Shown here piece after piece: positions 36,923 to 45,033 of a stretch of DNA of 64,000 nucleotides. Origin of the DNA: Phenylobacterium soli. GTDB taxonomy: Bacteria > Pseudomonadota > Alphaproteobacteria > Caulobacterales > Caulobacteraceae. The notes under the pieces are model-generated. The model was not told the DNA's origin and ran no database searches. It worked only from the letters and a program-made list of their open reading frames with translations. Positions within the stretch are counted from its first letter, which is position 1; each line of letters begins with the position of its first letter. The translations under genes and the position numbers were made by a program. Location of the stretch: NCBI RefSeq assembly GCF_003254475.1, contig NZ_QFYQ01000003.1:1-64000 (forward strand), written 5' to 3'.

Positions 36923-38719
36923 ATGGCCAAGGTAGTCAGGATCGGTGGAGCTGGCGGCTTCCTGGGGGATTCCTCGGTGGCCGCGCCACAGCTGCTCAAG
37001 GGCGGCAAGCTCGACTACATGATCCTCGACTACCTGGCCGAGGCGACCATGTCGGCGCTCGGCCAGCTCAAGGCCGCGCGTCCCGACCAGGGCTATGCCC
37101 GCGACTTCACCGACTGGGTGTGGAAGGACAACCTCCACGAGCTCAAGGCCCAGGGCGTGAAGATCGTCACCAACGCCGGCGGACTGAACCCCCAGGCGTG
37201 CCGTGCGCGGATGGAGGAGCTGGCCGCCGAGGCCGGGCTCTCCTTCAAGATCGCGGTCGTCGAGGGCGACGACCTGATGGGCCGGCTCTCCGAGCTGACG
37301 CCCCTTCGCGAAATCTACACCGACGCCCCGTTCCCGAACCCTCAGAAGGTGTTCTCGGCCAACGCCTATTTCGGCGGCCGGCCGATCGCCGAGGCGCTGG
37401 CGGCGGGCGCGGACATGGTCATCACCGGCCGGGTGGTCGACAGCGCCCTGACGCTCGGGCCGCTGATGCACGAGTTCGGCTGGACCGACGAGGACTACGA
37501 CCGCCTTTCGGCCGGCTCGCTGGCCGGCCACGTGATCGAGTGCGGCGCTCAGGCGACGGGCGGCCTGTTCACCGACTGGGAGGACGTGCCGGACTGGGCC
37601 CACATCGGCTATCCGGTGGTCGAGTGCCACGCCGACGGCGCGTTCGTCGTCACCAAGCCGCCGGGCACCGGCGGCCTCGTCTCGCCGGCCGCGGTGGCCG
37701 AGCAGATCCTCTACGAGGTCGGCGATCCGCAGGGCTACGCCCTGCCCGATGTGGTCTGCGACTTCACCGAGCTGAAGGTCGAGGCGGCCGGCGCCGAGCG
37801 CGTCCGCGTCTCCGGCGCCAAGGGCTATCCGCCCAGCGGGCAGTACAAGGTCTGCGTCACCTTCGAGGACGGCTTCCGCTTCATCGGGGCCATGCCGATC
37901 GTCGGCCGCGACGCGGCGAAGAAGGCGCAGCGCCAGGCCGCGGCGGTGCTGGAACGGGTCGGCGAGATGCTGCGCGACCGCAACCTGCCGCCGCTGCGCG
38001 ACACCCGCATCGAGGTGCTCGGCGCGGAGGCCACCTACGGCGCCAACGCCAGCGCCCTGGCCCAGCAGACCCGCGAGGTCGTCTACCGCGTCGGCGCCGA
38101 GCACGAGAGCGCCGATGCGCTCGGGCTGATGATGCGCGAATTCCAGTCGCCGACGACCTCGATGAGCGTCGGCTGCACCGGCTGGTTCGGCGGCGCGCCG
38201 ACCATCACGCCCGTCGCCCGGGTGTTCTCCGTCTTCGTGCCGCGCCAGACCGTGCCGGCCACCGTCAGCCTGGGCGACCGCAGCTTCGAGGTGAAGGCCG
38301 AGCCACCGAAGGTCGCCTTCGACGCCACCGCCGTGGTGCGCCCGACCGTTCCCGCCGACCCGACGGCCGAGGAGCCGCTCACCCGCCGGCCGCTCGTCGA
38401 GCTCGCCTGGGCCCGGTCCGGCGACAAGGGCGACGCGTTCAACGTCGGCGTCATCGCCCGCAAGCCCGAATACCTGCCCTGGATCCGCCGCGCGCTCACG
38501 CCGGAGACGGTGCAGGCCTGGTTCGCCCACGAGTTCGAGGGCGCCAAGGCGCCCAAGGTGCTGCGCTACGAGCTGCCCGGCATGGGCGCGCTCAACTTCC
38601 ACTGCATCCAGGCGCTGGGCGGCGGCCAGTTCTCCAGCCTGCGCCTCGATCCCCTGGCCAAGGGCAAGGCCCAACAGCTGCTCGACATCGAGATCGAGGT
38701 CCCTGCGCGGCTGCACTAG
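36923..38719 (+). CDS. AtuA family protein (DUF1446), acyclic terpene utilization type
   Basis: 598 residues from ATG. The N-terminal 450 residues are the DUF1446/AtuA core: the opening VRIGGAGGFLGDSSVAAPQL, DYLAEATMSAL, TNAGGLNPQACRARM and ITGRVVDSALTLGPL are its typical blocks. The last 110 residues (VELAWARSGDKGDAFNVGVIAR) form the AtuA-like C-terminal domain, fused here as in many relatives. AtuA is required for citronellol/geraniol growth in Pseudomonas but its reaction is not established. No AtuC/AtuF carboxylase genes are in the window, so terpene use is only suggested. It is second in the operon with a thiolase; its stop overlaps kdgK in CTAG. Confidence 0.88.
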   Translation: MAKVVRIGGAGGFLGDSSVAAPQLLKGGKLDYMILDYLAEATMSALGQLKAARPDQGYARDFTDWVWKDNLHELKAQGVKIVTNAGGLNPQACRARMEELAAEAGLSFKIAVVEGDDLMGRLSELTPLREIYTDAPFPNPQKVFSANAYFGGRPIAEALAAGADMVITGRVVDSALTLGPLMHEFGWTDEDYDRLSAGSLAGHVIECGAQATGGLFTDWEDVPDWAHIGYPVVECHADGAFVVTKPPGTGGLVSPAAVAEQILYEVGDPQGYALPDVVCDFTELKVEAAGAERVRVSGAKGYPPSGQYKVCVTFEDGFRFIGAMPIVGRDAAKKAQRQAAAVLERVGEMLRDRNLPPLRDTRIEVLGAEATYGANASALAQQTREVVYRVGAEHESADALGLMMREFQSPTTSMSVGCTGWFGGAPTITPVARVFSVFVPRQTVPATVSLGDRSFEVKAEPPKVAFDATAVVRPTVPADPTAEEPLTRRPLVELAWARSGDKGDAFNVGVIARKPEYLPWIRRALTPETVQAWFAHEFEGAKAPKVLRYELPGMGALNFHCIQALGGGQFSSLRLDPLAKGKAQQLLDIEIEVPARLH

Positions 38720-39591
38720 CCGCGCGGAAGGATCGCCCCCGGCGCGGCCACGACCTTGGCCGCCAGCGCCCTCGCCTCGTCCACCGCGTCCACGATGGAG
38801 CGCCCCTGCAGCCGGGCGGCGAGATAGGCGGCGTTGAAGCTGTCGCCGGCGCCGGTCGTGTCGACCACTGACCCCGCGGGCCCGGGCGGGAAGTCGGCGA
38901 TCTCGCCCCCGCTCAGCACCCCGACGCGGCGGTCGGCGTCCCGCTGGATCACCTCCGCGCCGCCCACTGTCCATTCCGGCGGCAGCGGACGGCCGCAAAG
39001 GGCCTCGGCGTCGTCGGCGCTGAAGGAGAGGTAGCGGCAGAGGGGGAGGATCCCCTCGACCGCGGCGCGGGCCTCGGCGGGGCCTGACCAGAGCCGTGGG
39101 CGATAGTTGGGGTCGAAGGCGAGCGGCGTCCCGGATGCCGCGAGCATGGTGGTGAGCCGCGACCGCCCCTCGGGCCCGATCACCGCCAGGGAGATCCCGG
39201 AGAGATAGACGAGATCGGCGGCACTCAGCGCCGCGGCGAAGGCGTCGAGATCGGCGAGGCGGAAGAAGTCGCGCACCGGCGCCTCGCCTCGCCAGTAGTG
39301 GAAGCTGCGCTCGCCGGCCGCGTCGCGCTCGATGGCGTAGAGGCCCGGTAGCCGGCCTTCGACCCCCGTCACCAGGCCGGCGTCGATCCCCTCCTGCCGC
39401 ATGAGGGCGATGACGCCCTGGCTGAAGCGGTCGCCGGACCCGAGGGCGGTGGCGTAGGCGACCTCGAGGCCGGCGCGGGCCAGGTAGACGGCGGTGTTGA
39501 AGGTGTCGCCGGCGTAGCCGATCGCGGCCGAGGCGCCCTGCCCCAGGCTGAGCTCGACCATGCACTCGCCGAAGACGACGACCCGGGCCAC
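38716..39591 (-). CDS. kdgK: PfkB family sugar kinase, probably 2-dehydro-3-deoxygluconate kinase
   Basis: 291 residues from ATG. PfkB signature 1 is seen near GYAGDTFNTAVYLARAG and signature 2 with the catalytic Asp in DTTGAGDSFNAAYLA. The opening VVVFGECMVELS and the segment AFDPNYRPRLW are typical of KDG kinases, which phosphorylate 2-keto-3-deoxygluconate for the Entner-Doudoroff route. It lies 6 bases downstream of the XRE regulator gene, an unusual partner. Other sugar kinases of the family cannot be excluded. Confidence 0.82.
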   Translation of the reverse strand: MARVVVFGECMVELSLGQGASAAIGYAGDTFNTAVYLARAGLEVAYATALGSGDRFSQGVIALMRQEGIDAGLVTGVEGRLPGLYAIERDAAGERSFHYWRGEAPVRDFFRLADLDAFAAALSAADLVYLSGISLAVIGPEGRSRLTTMLAASGTPLAFDPNYRPRLWSGPAEARAAVEGILPLCRYLSFSADDAEALCGRPLPPEWTVGGAEVIQRDADRRVGVLSGGEIADFPPGPAGSVVDTTGAGDSFNAAYLAARLQGRSIVDAVDEARALAAKVVAAPGAILPRG

Positions 39592-39597
39592 CGGCCG

Positions 39598-41010
39598 CTA
39601 GCCCTTGGCGAGACGGAAGGGAACGGTGCGCCGCTCGTGCTGGGGCACGTGCAGCGAGCGGTCGACCGGCGGGAAGGCGCGCTGCAGGCAGTCGTCGCGC
39701 TCGCAGATCCGGCAGCTGACGCCGATCGGGGTGGCCGGGCCCTTCAGGTCGACGCCCTCGGAATAGACCAGCTCCGAGGCGTGGGTGATCTCGCAGCCGA
39801 AGCCCAGCACGTAGCGGCGGTCGGGCGTGAGGTAGGAGTCCGAGCTCTTCACGACGTTGCGGGCGACGCACAGGTAGCGGACGCCGTCGGGCATCTCGGC
39901 CACCTGGACGAGGAAGCGGTCGGGCGCGCCCACCGCCTCGTGGACGTTCCACATCGGGCAGGCGCCGCCGAAGCGGGCGAACTGGAAGCGCGTGGCCGAG
40001 TGGCGCTTGGTGATGTTGCCGGCGTAGTCGACCCGCACGAAGTAGAGCGGCACGCCCCGCTCCCCGGGCCGCTGCAGGTTCGAGAGGCGATGGCAGACCT
40101 GCTCCAGGCTGGCGCTGAACATCAGGGCGAGCTGCTCGACGTCGTGGCGCTTCTCGCGCGCGGCCTGGGCGAAGCGGCGATAGGGCATCAAGAGCGCGCC
40201 GGCCGCGTAGTTGCCGAGCCCGACGCGGCAGACATCCACCGCCTCGCGGCTCTTGAAGCCGGCCCGCGCCAGCTCCGCCTCGATGATGTCCGACAGGGCG
40301 GTGGTGGCGATGTGGAAGGCCATTTGGAAGGCCCGGGTGGTCGGCGGCTGGGCGGCGTTGAGCGACAGTTCGTGCGAGGCCGGGTCGTAGCGGCGCATGA
40401 CATCCCCCGCGGCGTCGCGTCGCACGCTGACCCCCCAGCGCTCGCGCAGGTACATCTCGAGCAGCATTTCGGCCGAGGCGTAGGGCTCCAGCCCGACCTC
40501 GCGCGCCAGGTCCTCCGCCGCCCGGTCGAGGGCGTCCACGTAGTTGTCCTTGTAGTGGAAGAAGTCGCGCACCTCCTCGTACGGCAGCAGGGACGAGGCG
40601 GCGGTGGCCTCGTCGAGGGCGACGGCCTCCTCGGTCATCTTCAGCCGCTCGCCGAGCCGGTGGTTGGCGCGGTGCAGGTCGAGGAACCGGCGGGCCAGGC
40701 CGGGAGCGTGGATCACCGCCTGACGCAGCTCGCTCAAGGGGATCGGGTCGGCGCCGCCGAAGTCGGCGGCCGCTTCGCGGAGGTCGGCGATGAGGTGCTG
40801 GTCGGTGTCGGCGTCGAGGGTCTCGGGGCGCACGCCGAACACGTCGACGAGGCCCATCAGGACGCGCGAGGTGACCGGCCGCTGGTTGGCCTCGATCTGC
40901 GAAAGATAGCTCACCGAGATGCCGAGCCGGCCGGCGCAATCCTCGAGCCGCCAGCGCCTTTCCTCGCGCAGGGCCCGCACCTTGGGGCCGACGAACAGCT
41001 TGTACCGCAT
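39598..41010 (-). CDS. XRE-family regulator with IrrE-like and DUF2083 domains (RamB/ScfR type)
   Basis: 470 residues from ATG. An N-terminal XRE helix-turn-helix (RLEDCAGRLGISVSYLSQIE, about 15-60) is followed by an IrrE-N-like zincin region (about 165-290) and the DUF2083 domain with a Cys pair (SCRICERDDCLQRAFP) near the end. This is the short-chain-acyl regulator family that includes RamB, and its relatives control acetate, propionate or ethylmalonyl-CoA genes by sensing acyl-CoAs. Direct TGTGAAA repeats stand immediately upstream of its start. It is co-directional with kdgK and divergent from the MerR gene. Confidence 0.88.
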   Translation of the reverse strand: MRYKLFVGPKVRALREERRWRLEDCAGRLGISVSYLSQIEANQRPVTSRVLMGLVDVFGVRPETLDADTDQHLIADLREAAADFGGADPIPLSELRQAVIHAPGLARRFLDLHRANHRLGERLKMTEEAVALDEATAASSLLPYEEVRDFFHYKDNYVDALDRAAEDLAREVGLEPYASAEMLLEMYLRERWGVSVRRDAAGDVMRRYDPASHELSLNAAQPPTTRAFQMAFHIATTALSDIIEAELARAGFKSREAVDVCRVGLGNYAAGALLMPYRRFAQAAREKRHDVEQLALMFSASLEQVCHRLSNLQRPGERGVPLYFVRVDYAGNITKRHSATRFQFARFGGACPMWNVHEAVGAPDRFLVQVAEMPDGVRYLCVARNVVKSSDSYLTPDRRYVLGFGCEITHASELVYSEGVDLKGPATPIGVSCRICERDDCLQRAFPPVDRSLHVPQHERRTVPFRLAKG

Positions 41011-41150
41011 TTCACAGTTTCACAATTTGCCGCCGCGGAACGGCGAAGACTTCGCACCTTATCGTTTGAAACCGAGGTAAACTCAAAGGCTAATGCAGCG
41101 CGGCCATAGCCGGGGCACCCCGCGCAGTCGCCACTCAGTTTCACGAACCC
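41011..41150. promoter_or_regulatory. Divergent promoter region with repeated CAGTTTCAC motif
   Basis: Between the XRE (-) and MerR (+) genes the motif CAGTTTCACRA occurs at 41015-41025 and again at 41136-41146, and the first copy belongs to a direct repeat TTTCACAGTTTCACA. Nearby AT-rich stretches (TTGAAACC, GTAAACTCAAAGG) may hold the promoters. The motif could be an operator for either regulator. Confidence 0.4.
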
Positions 41151-41215
41151 AGTTTTCTGCGAACCCGATTTCCCCCCGGACCCCGTTCCGCCGCTCCCCC
41201 TCGGAGGACACGCCA

Positions 41216-41590
41216 GTGACCGAAGACAACATCCGCCACCTGCCCCGCATCGGCATCGGCGAAGCCATGCGCCTGTTCGGCATGACCGCCCGCGCCATCC
41301 GCTTCTACGAGGAGAAGGGCCTCATCGAGGTCCGCCGCGACCGGATGAACTGCCGCTTCTACGACGGCGTCGCCCGCCGCCGGCTCGGCTGGATCGGCCC
41401 GCTGCGCGCGGCCGGCCTGTCGCTGAAGGACATTCAGGACGTCCTCGACGTCGAGGAAGAGGTCCGCGGCCAGACGGCGCTGGCGAAGCTGCAAGCCCGC
41501 CGCCGCGAGATGCAGATGGAACTGGCCAAGGTCGACCTGGCGCTCGCCAAGCTCGAGCCGGCCACCCAGGCCCGCGCCACCGCCCGCTAG
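41216..41590 (+). CDS. MerR family transcriptional regulator
   Basis: 124 residues from GTG, with the ribosome binding site TCGGAGGA nine bases ahead. The N-terminal winged helix-turn-helix shows IGEAMRLFGMTARAIRFYEEKGLIEVRRD, fully typical of MerR. A coiled coil (residues 85-115) for dimerisation follows. No cysteines suit a metal site, so the signal is unknown. It is divergent from the XRE regulator and ends before a strong hairpin. Confidence 0.9.
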   Translation: MTEDNIRHLPRIGIGEAMRLFGMTARAIRFYEEKGLIEVRRDRMNCRFYDGVARRRLGWIGPLRAAGLSLKDIQDVLDVEEEVRGQTALAKLQARRREMQMELAKVDLALAKLEPATQARATAR

Positions 41591-41630
41591 CCGCTGGGCC
41601 GCCCCGGGCGGCGCGGCCCAAGGGAACCAC

Positions 41631-41672
41631 GACGGCCGGCTGCGCAAGGCGCGCGCCGGCCGTCGATCTTTC
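41631..41672 (+). terminator. Rho-independent terminator after merR
   Basis: Ten-bp arms GACGGCCGGC (41631-41640) and GCCGGCCGTC (41655-41664) are followed by GATCTTTC. A weaker inverted repeat GGGCCGC/GCGGCCC precedes it at about 41597-41619. It separates the MerR gene from the MarR-oxidase cluster. Confidence 0.6.
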
Positions 41673-41703
41673 GGGATAGCCCCACGCGGGGTCGTGGCGA
41701 CAA

Positions 41704-41724
41704 TCAGATCGTGGCGCGATATAA
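41704..41724. promoter_or_regulatory. Palindromic operator upstream of marR (site 1)
   Basis: Read on the minus strand this site is TTATATCGCGCCACGATCT, which matches site 2 (42263-42283) at all but two of 19 positions. The half-sites ATCGTG and CGCGAT surround a central base. It lies about 45-65 bases before the MarR start and overlaps an AT-rich stretch that may be the -10 element, so a bound repressor would block marR transcription. Confidence 0.65.
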
Positions 41725-41768
41725 AAGGCGGTGCAGCGGCTCGGCTTGCACTGACCCCGGGGGGTGCC

Positions 41769-42254
41769 TTGAAACCGAAACCCTCACCGCGAAGCGCCCG
41801 CCGCCAGACCCGCATCAGCCTCTCCGACTACCAGGCGCTGGGGGCGTTCCGGCTGGCGCTGCGCAAGTTCGCGGCCTTCAGCGACGCCTCGGCCCACGCC
41901 GAAGGACTGACCGCCCAGCAGCACCAGGCCCTGCTGGCCGTGCGCGCCCACAGCGGCGTGGAGGCGATGACCATCGGCGAGCTGGCCGAATGCCTGCTGA
42001 TCAAGAACCACAGCGCCGTGGAGCTGGTCGGACGGCTGGTCACCGCCGGGCTCCTCACCCGCAGCCCGTCCGAGGCGGATCGCCGGCGCATCCTGCTCAG
42101 CCTCACGCCGGAGGCCGCGTCGCGCCTGGAGGCGATCTCCCGCCGGAACCTGCGCGAGCTGAGCAGCAGCGCCCCCATCTTCGGTGAGCTGCTCAAGACT
42201 GTTCGGCGCATCGGCCGCGAAAAAGGCGAGGCGGGCGGCGGGAATCCCTCTTGA
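41769..42254 (+). CDS. MarR family transcriptional regulator
   Basis: 161 residues from the TTG at 41769, placed just after GGGGGGTG; a GTG at 41694 would start inside the operator and is unlikely. The winged helix-turn-helix is clear: MTIGELAECLLIKNHSAVELVGRLVTAGLLTRSPSEADRRRILLSLT, with the DRR wing typical of MarR. Two matching palindromes, one upstream of this gene and one between it and ctaG, suggest it represses itself and the oxidase/PQQ dehydrogenase operon. MarR proteins usually release DNA on binding a phenolic or other small ligand; the ligand here is unknown. Confidence 0.9.
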   Translation: MKPKPSPRSARRQTRISLSDYQALGAFRLALRKFAAFSDASAHAEGLTAQQHQALLAVRAHSGVEAMTIGELAECLLIKNHSAVELVGRLVTAGLLTRSPSEADRRRILLSLTPEAASRLEAISRRNLRELSSSAPIFGELLKTVRRIGREKGEAGGGNPS

Positions 42255-42262
42255 ACACCCCA

Positions 42263-42283
42263 TTATATCGTGTCACGATCTAA
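42263..42283. promoter_or_regulatory. Palindromic operator upstream of ctaG (site 2)
   Basis: A 21-base imperfect palindrome: TTA-T-ATCGTG-T-CACGAT-C-TAA, with only one mismatched pair (42266/42280). It stands 67 bases before the GTG of ctaG and immediately after marR. It is nearly identical to the inverse of site 1, which makes a chance occurrence unlikely. Confidence 0.7.
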
Positions 42284-42349
42284 CTCACGACGACGGGGGA
42301 GGCGACTGGTTCTGGACCGACGCGCAAGCGTCAAGCCGGGAGGTCGCAC

Positions 42350-43138
42350 GTGCAGGCTGCGCTTGTTCCCTATTGTGGAGCGCCCGTCGCGCCAGGTCGC
42401 ATCGCGGCGGCCTGGAACCTCGATCCCATCCTTCTCGCCGCGGCCATCGGACTCCTGGCCGCCTACGCGGCGGGCGTGCGGCGCGCCGATCCTGGCCGGA
42501 GACGGCGCGCCGCCTTCTATCTCGGCTGGACGATCGCCACCCTGGCCTTGGTCTCCCCGCTCTGCCGGCTGTCGGTGTCGCTGTTCTCGGCCCGGGTCGG
42601 CCAGCACATGCTGCTGGAGCTCGCCGCCGCGCCGCTGGTCGCCTACGGCCGGCCCTGGCGGGTCTATGAGGCGCTGCTGCGCCTCGACCTTCCCGCGGCC
42701 CCGCCAAGGCCCCTGCTGGCGGCCGGCATCTTCGCCGTGGCGCTCTGGTACTGGCACGCGCCGCTTCCCTACGACCTGACGTTCACCAGCGACGCGATCT
42801 ACTGGTGCATGCACGTGACCGCCTTCGGCGCGGCCCTGTTGCTGTGGACCGGCCTGCAGGACGGGCTCGAGCAGGCGCCGGCGAGCACGGTGGGCGCAGG
42901 CATCCTGTCGGCCGCGCAGATGACCTTCCTGGGGGCGCTGCTGACCCTGGCGCCGCGGCCGCTCTATGCGCCGCACGCCCTGACCACCGCCGCCTGGGGG
43001 CTCAGCCCGCTCGACGACCAGCAGATCGGCGGCCTCATCATGTGGGCGCCCGGATGCCTCGCCTTCGCGGCCATTTCGATCCTCGGGCTGGTGCGCGCGA
43101 TGCGCCGCGCCGACGCCGCCGAAGCGGCGCTCGCGTGA
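42350..43138 (+). CDS. ctaG: Cytochrome c oxidase assembly factor CtaG, caa3 type
   Basis: 262 residues from GTG with GGGAGG upstream. About seven membrane helices; motifs QHMLLELAAAPLVAYG, ALWYWHAPLPYD and MHVTAFGAALLLW are typical of the caa3-type CtaG family (PF09678), which differs from the Cox11-like CtaG of mitochondria-type oxidases. The family is required for assembly of active caa3 oxidase, probably at the copper centre. It is the first gene after operator 2 and opens the PQQ dehydrogenase/oxidase operon. Confidence 0.88.
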   Translation: MQAALVPYCGAPVAPGRIAAAWNLDPILLAAAIGLLAAYAAGVRRADPGRRRRAAFYLGWTIATLALVSPLCRLSVSLFSARVGQHMLLELAAAPLVAYGRPWRVYEALLRLDLPAAPPRPLLAAGIFAVALWYWHAPLPYDLTFTSDAIYWCMHVTAFGAALLLWTGLQDGLEQAPASTVGAGILSAAQMTFLGALLTLAPRPLYAPHALTTAAWGLSPLDDQQIGGLIMWAPGCLAFAAISILGLVRAMRRADAAEAALA

Positions 43139-43148
43139 GGGCGCCGGC

Positions 43149-45023
43149 ATGACGAAGCGCACCTTTCTCGCCCTGGCCGCGATGGTCGGCGCCGGGCTGG
43201 CCGGCTGCCAGAAGGCCGACCATGGGCTGGGCGCCCAGGCCGTCGCCAAGATGGCCCACGATCCGGGCTGGAACGGCGCGGCCGCCAACCTGGCCCCCAA
43301 CGACCCGCCGGGCGAGTGGCGCCGGCCGGGCCGCGACTACGCCGGCACCCGCTACAGCCCGCTCAATCAGATCAACGCCGGCAATGTCGCCGAGCTGAAG
43401 ATGGCCTGGAGCTTCGCCGACGGCGTGCCTTACGGCCACGAAGGCGCGCCCCTGGTGGCGGACAACACCATGTACCTGGTGACGCCGTTCCCGAACGTCG
43501 CCTACGCGCTGGACCTCACCAAGCCCGGCGCGCCGATCAAGTGGACCTATTCGCCGAACCCCTCGCCCATGGCGATCGGCAAGGCGTGCTGCGACGCCGT
43601 CCTGCGCGGCTGGGCCCTGGCCGACGGCAAGCTGATCTTCAACACCCTCGACGACCACACGGTCGCGGTGGACGCCCAGACCGGCAAGGAGCTGTGGCGC
43701 ACCAAGCTCGCCAATGTCGAGGACGGGGTGACCACGACGATGGCCGCCACCGTCTACAAGGACAAGGTGTTCGTCGGAAACTCCGGCGGCGAACTCGGCG
43801 TCCACGGCTGGCTGGCCGCCCTCGACCTGAAGAGCGGCAAGGAGCTCTGGCGCGCCTACAACACCGGGCCGGACGACCAGGTGAAGATCGGGGCCGACTT
43901 CAAGCCCTTCTATCCCTGGATGCGCGGCAAGGACCTCGGCGCCACCACCTGGCCGGCGGACATGTGGAAGCACGGCGGCTCGGCCTCGTGGGGCTGGATC
44001 ACCTACGATCCGGACCTCAACCTGATCTACTACGGCACGGCCAACCCGAGCCCGCGCGTGCCGGCGCAGCGGCCGGGGCTGAACCTGTGGAGCGCGGCGA
44101 TGTTCGCCCGCGATGCCGACAGCGGCATGGCCCGCTGGGCCTTCCAGTTCACCCCGCACGACCAGTGGGATTACGACGGCGTCAACGAGGACGTGCTGAT
44201 CGACATCCCGTGGCGAGGGCAGACGCGCAAGGCGCTGGTCCAGTTCAACCGCAACGGCTTCGCCTACACCATCGACCGCCAGACCGGCGAGGTGCTGGTC
44301 GCCAAGCCGTTCGGCAACCTCAACTGGGCGCTCGGCGTCGATCCCAAGACCGCCCAGCCGATCGTCAATCCGGCGATGCAGCCCAAGCCCGGCGTGAAGC
44401 TGCCCAACGCCTGTCCGACGGACATCGGGGTGAAGGACTGGCAGCCGGCGGCGTTCAGCCCGCGCACCGGCCTGCTCTACGCCGGGATCTTCAACATCTG
44501 CATGGACCTGACCGACCACCCGGTCTCCTACATCGCCGGCACGCCCTACGACGGCATGGAGATGAAGCGTCACGCCGGGCCGGGCGGGAACTGGGGCGAG
44601 TTCATGGCCTGGGACCCGATCCAGGGCCGCAAGGTGTGGTCGATCAAGGAGCCGTTCATGACCATGAGCGGGGCGCTCGTGACCGGCTCGGACCTGGTCT
44701 TCTACGGCACCGTGGACGGCTGGTTCCGGGCCGTGGACGCGCGCACCGGCAAGGTGCTCTGGTCGCAGAAGCTGGGCTCGGGCGTGATCGGCCAGCCGAT
44801 CACCTACCTGGGCCCGGACGGGCGGCAGTACGTGGCGGTCTACGCGGGCGTCGGCGGGGCGGCCATGGTGGCCGCCCAGCAGCCCGGCTTCCCGCCGCGC
44901 GGCGACACCCTCTACGTCTTCTCGGTCGGCGGAGCGTCGAACAACTCGGGCCCAGGCCTGCTGAGCAGCCAGCCGGGCAAGCCGGCGGCCCAGCCCGACA
45001 ACACCAGCCCGAGCCAGACGTGA
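43149..45023 (+). CDS. PQQ-dependent alcohol dehydrogenase, probably lanthanide-dependent
   Basis: 624 residues from ATG. A lipobox GLAGC ends the signal peptide, so it is a probable lipoprotein facing the periplasm. The eight-bladed quinoprotein propeller is clear (GHEGAPLVADNTMYLVTPFP; ANPSPRVPAQRPGLNLW). C147-C148 form the vicinal pair expected near PQQ (KACCDAV). The catalytic Asp is D341 in HDQWDYDGVNE, and D343 two residues on is the extra carboxylate that marks lanthanide-dependent enzymes; Ca-type enzymes have Ala, Ser or Thr there. It oxidises a primary alcohol (substrate unknown) and should reduce the cytochrome c encoded next. PQQ synthesis genes are not in this window. Confidence 0.88.
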   Translation: MTKRTFLALAAMVGAGLAGCQKADHGLGAQAVAKMAHDPGWNGAAANLAPNDPPGEWRRPGRDYAGTRYSPLNQINAGNVAELKMAWSFADGVPYGHEGAPLVADNTMYLVTPFPNVAYALDLTKPGAPIKWTYSPNPSPMAIGKACCDAVLRGWALADGKLIFNTLDDHTVAVDAQTGKELWRTKLANVEDGVTTTMAATVYKDKVFVGNSGGELGVHGWLAALDLKSGKELWRAYNTGPDDQVKIGADFKPFYPWMRGKDLGATTWPADMWKHGGSASWGWITYDPDLNLIYYGTANPSPRVPAQRPGLNLWSAAMFARDADSGMARWAFQFTPHDQWDYDGVNEDVLIDIPWRGQTRKALVQFNRNGFAYTIDRQTGEVLVAKPFGNLNWALGVDPKTAQPIVNPAMQPKPGVKLPNACPTDIGVKDWQPAAFSPRTGLLYAGIFNICMDLTDHPVSYIAGTPYDGMEMKRHAGPGGNWGEFMAWDPIQGRKVWSIKEPFMTMSGALVTGSDLVFYGTVDGWFRAVDARTGKVLWSQKLGSGVIGQPITYLGPDGRQYVAVYAGVGGAAMVAAQQPGFPPRGDTLYVFSVGGASNNSGPGLLSSQPGKPAAQPDNTSPSQT

Positions 45024-45033
45024 GGAGGCGCGC

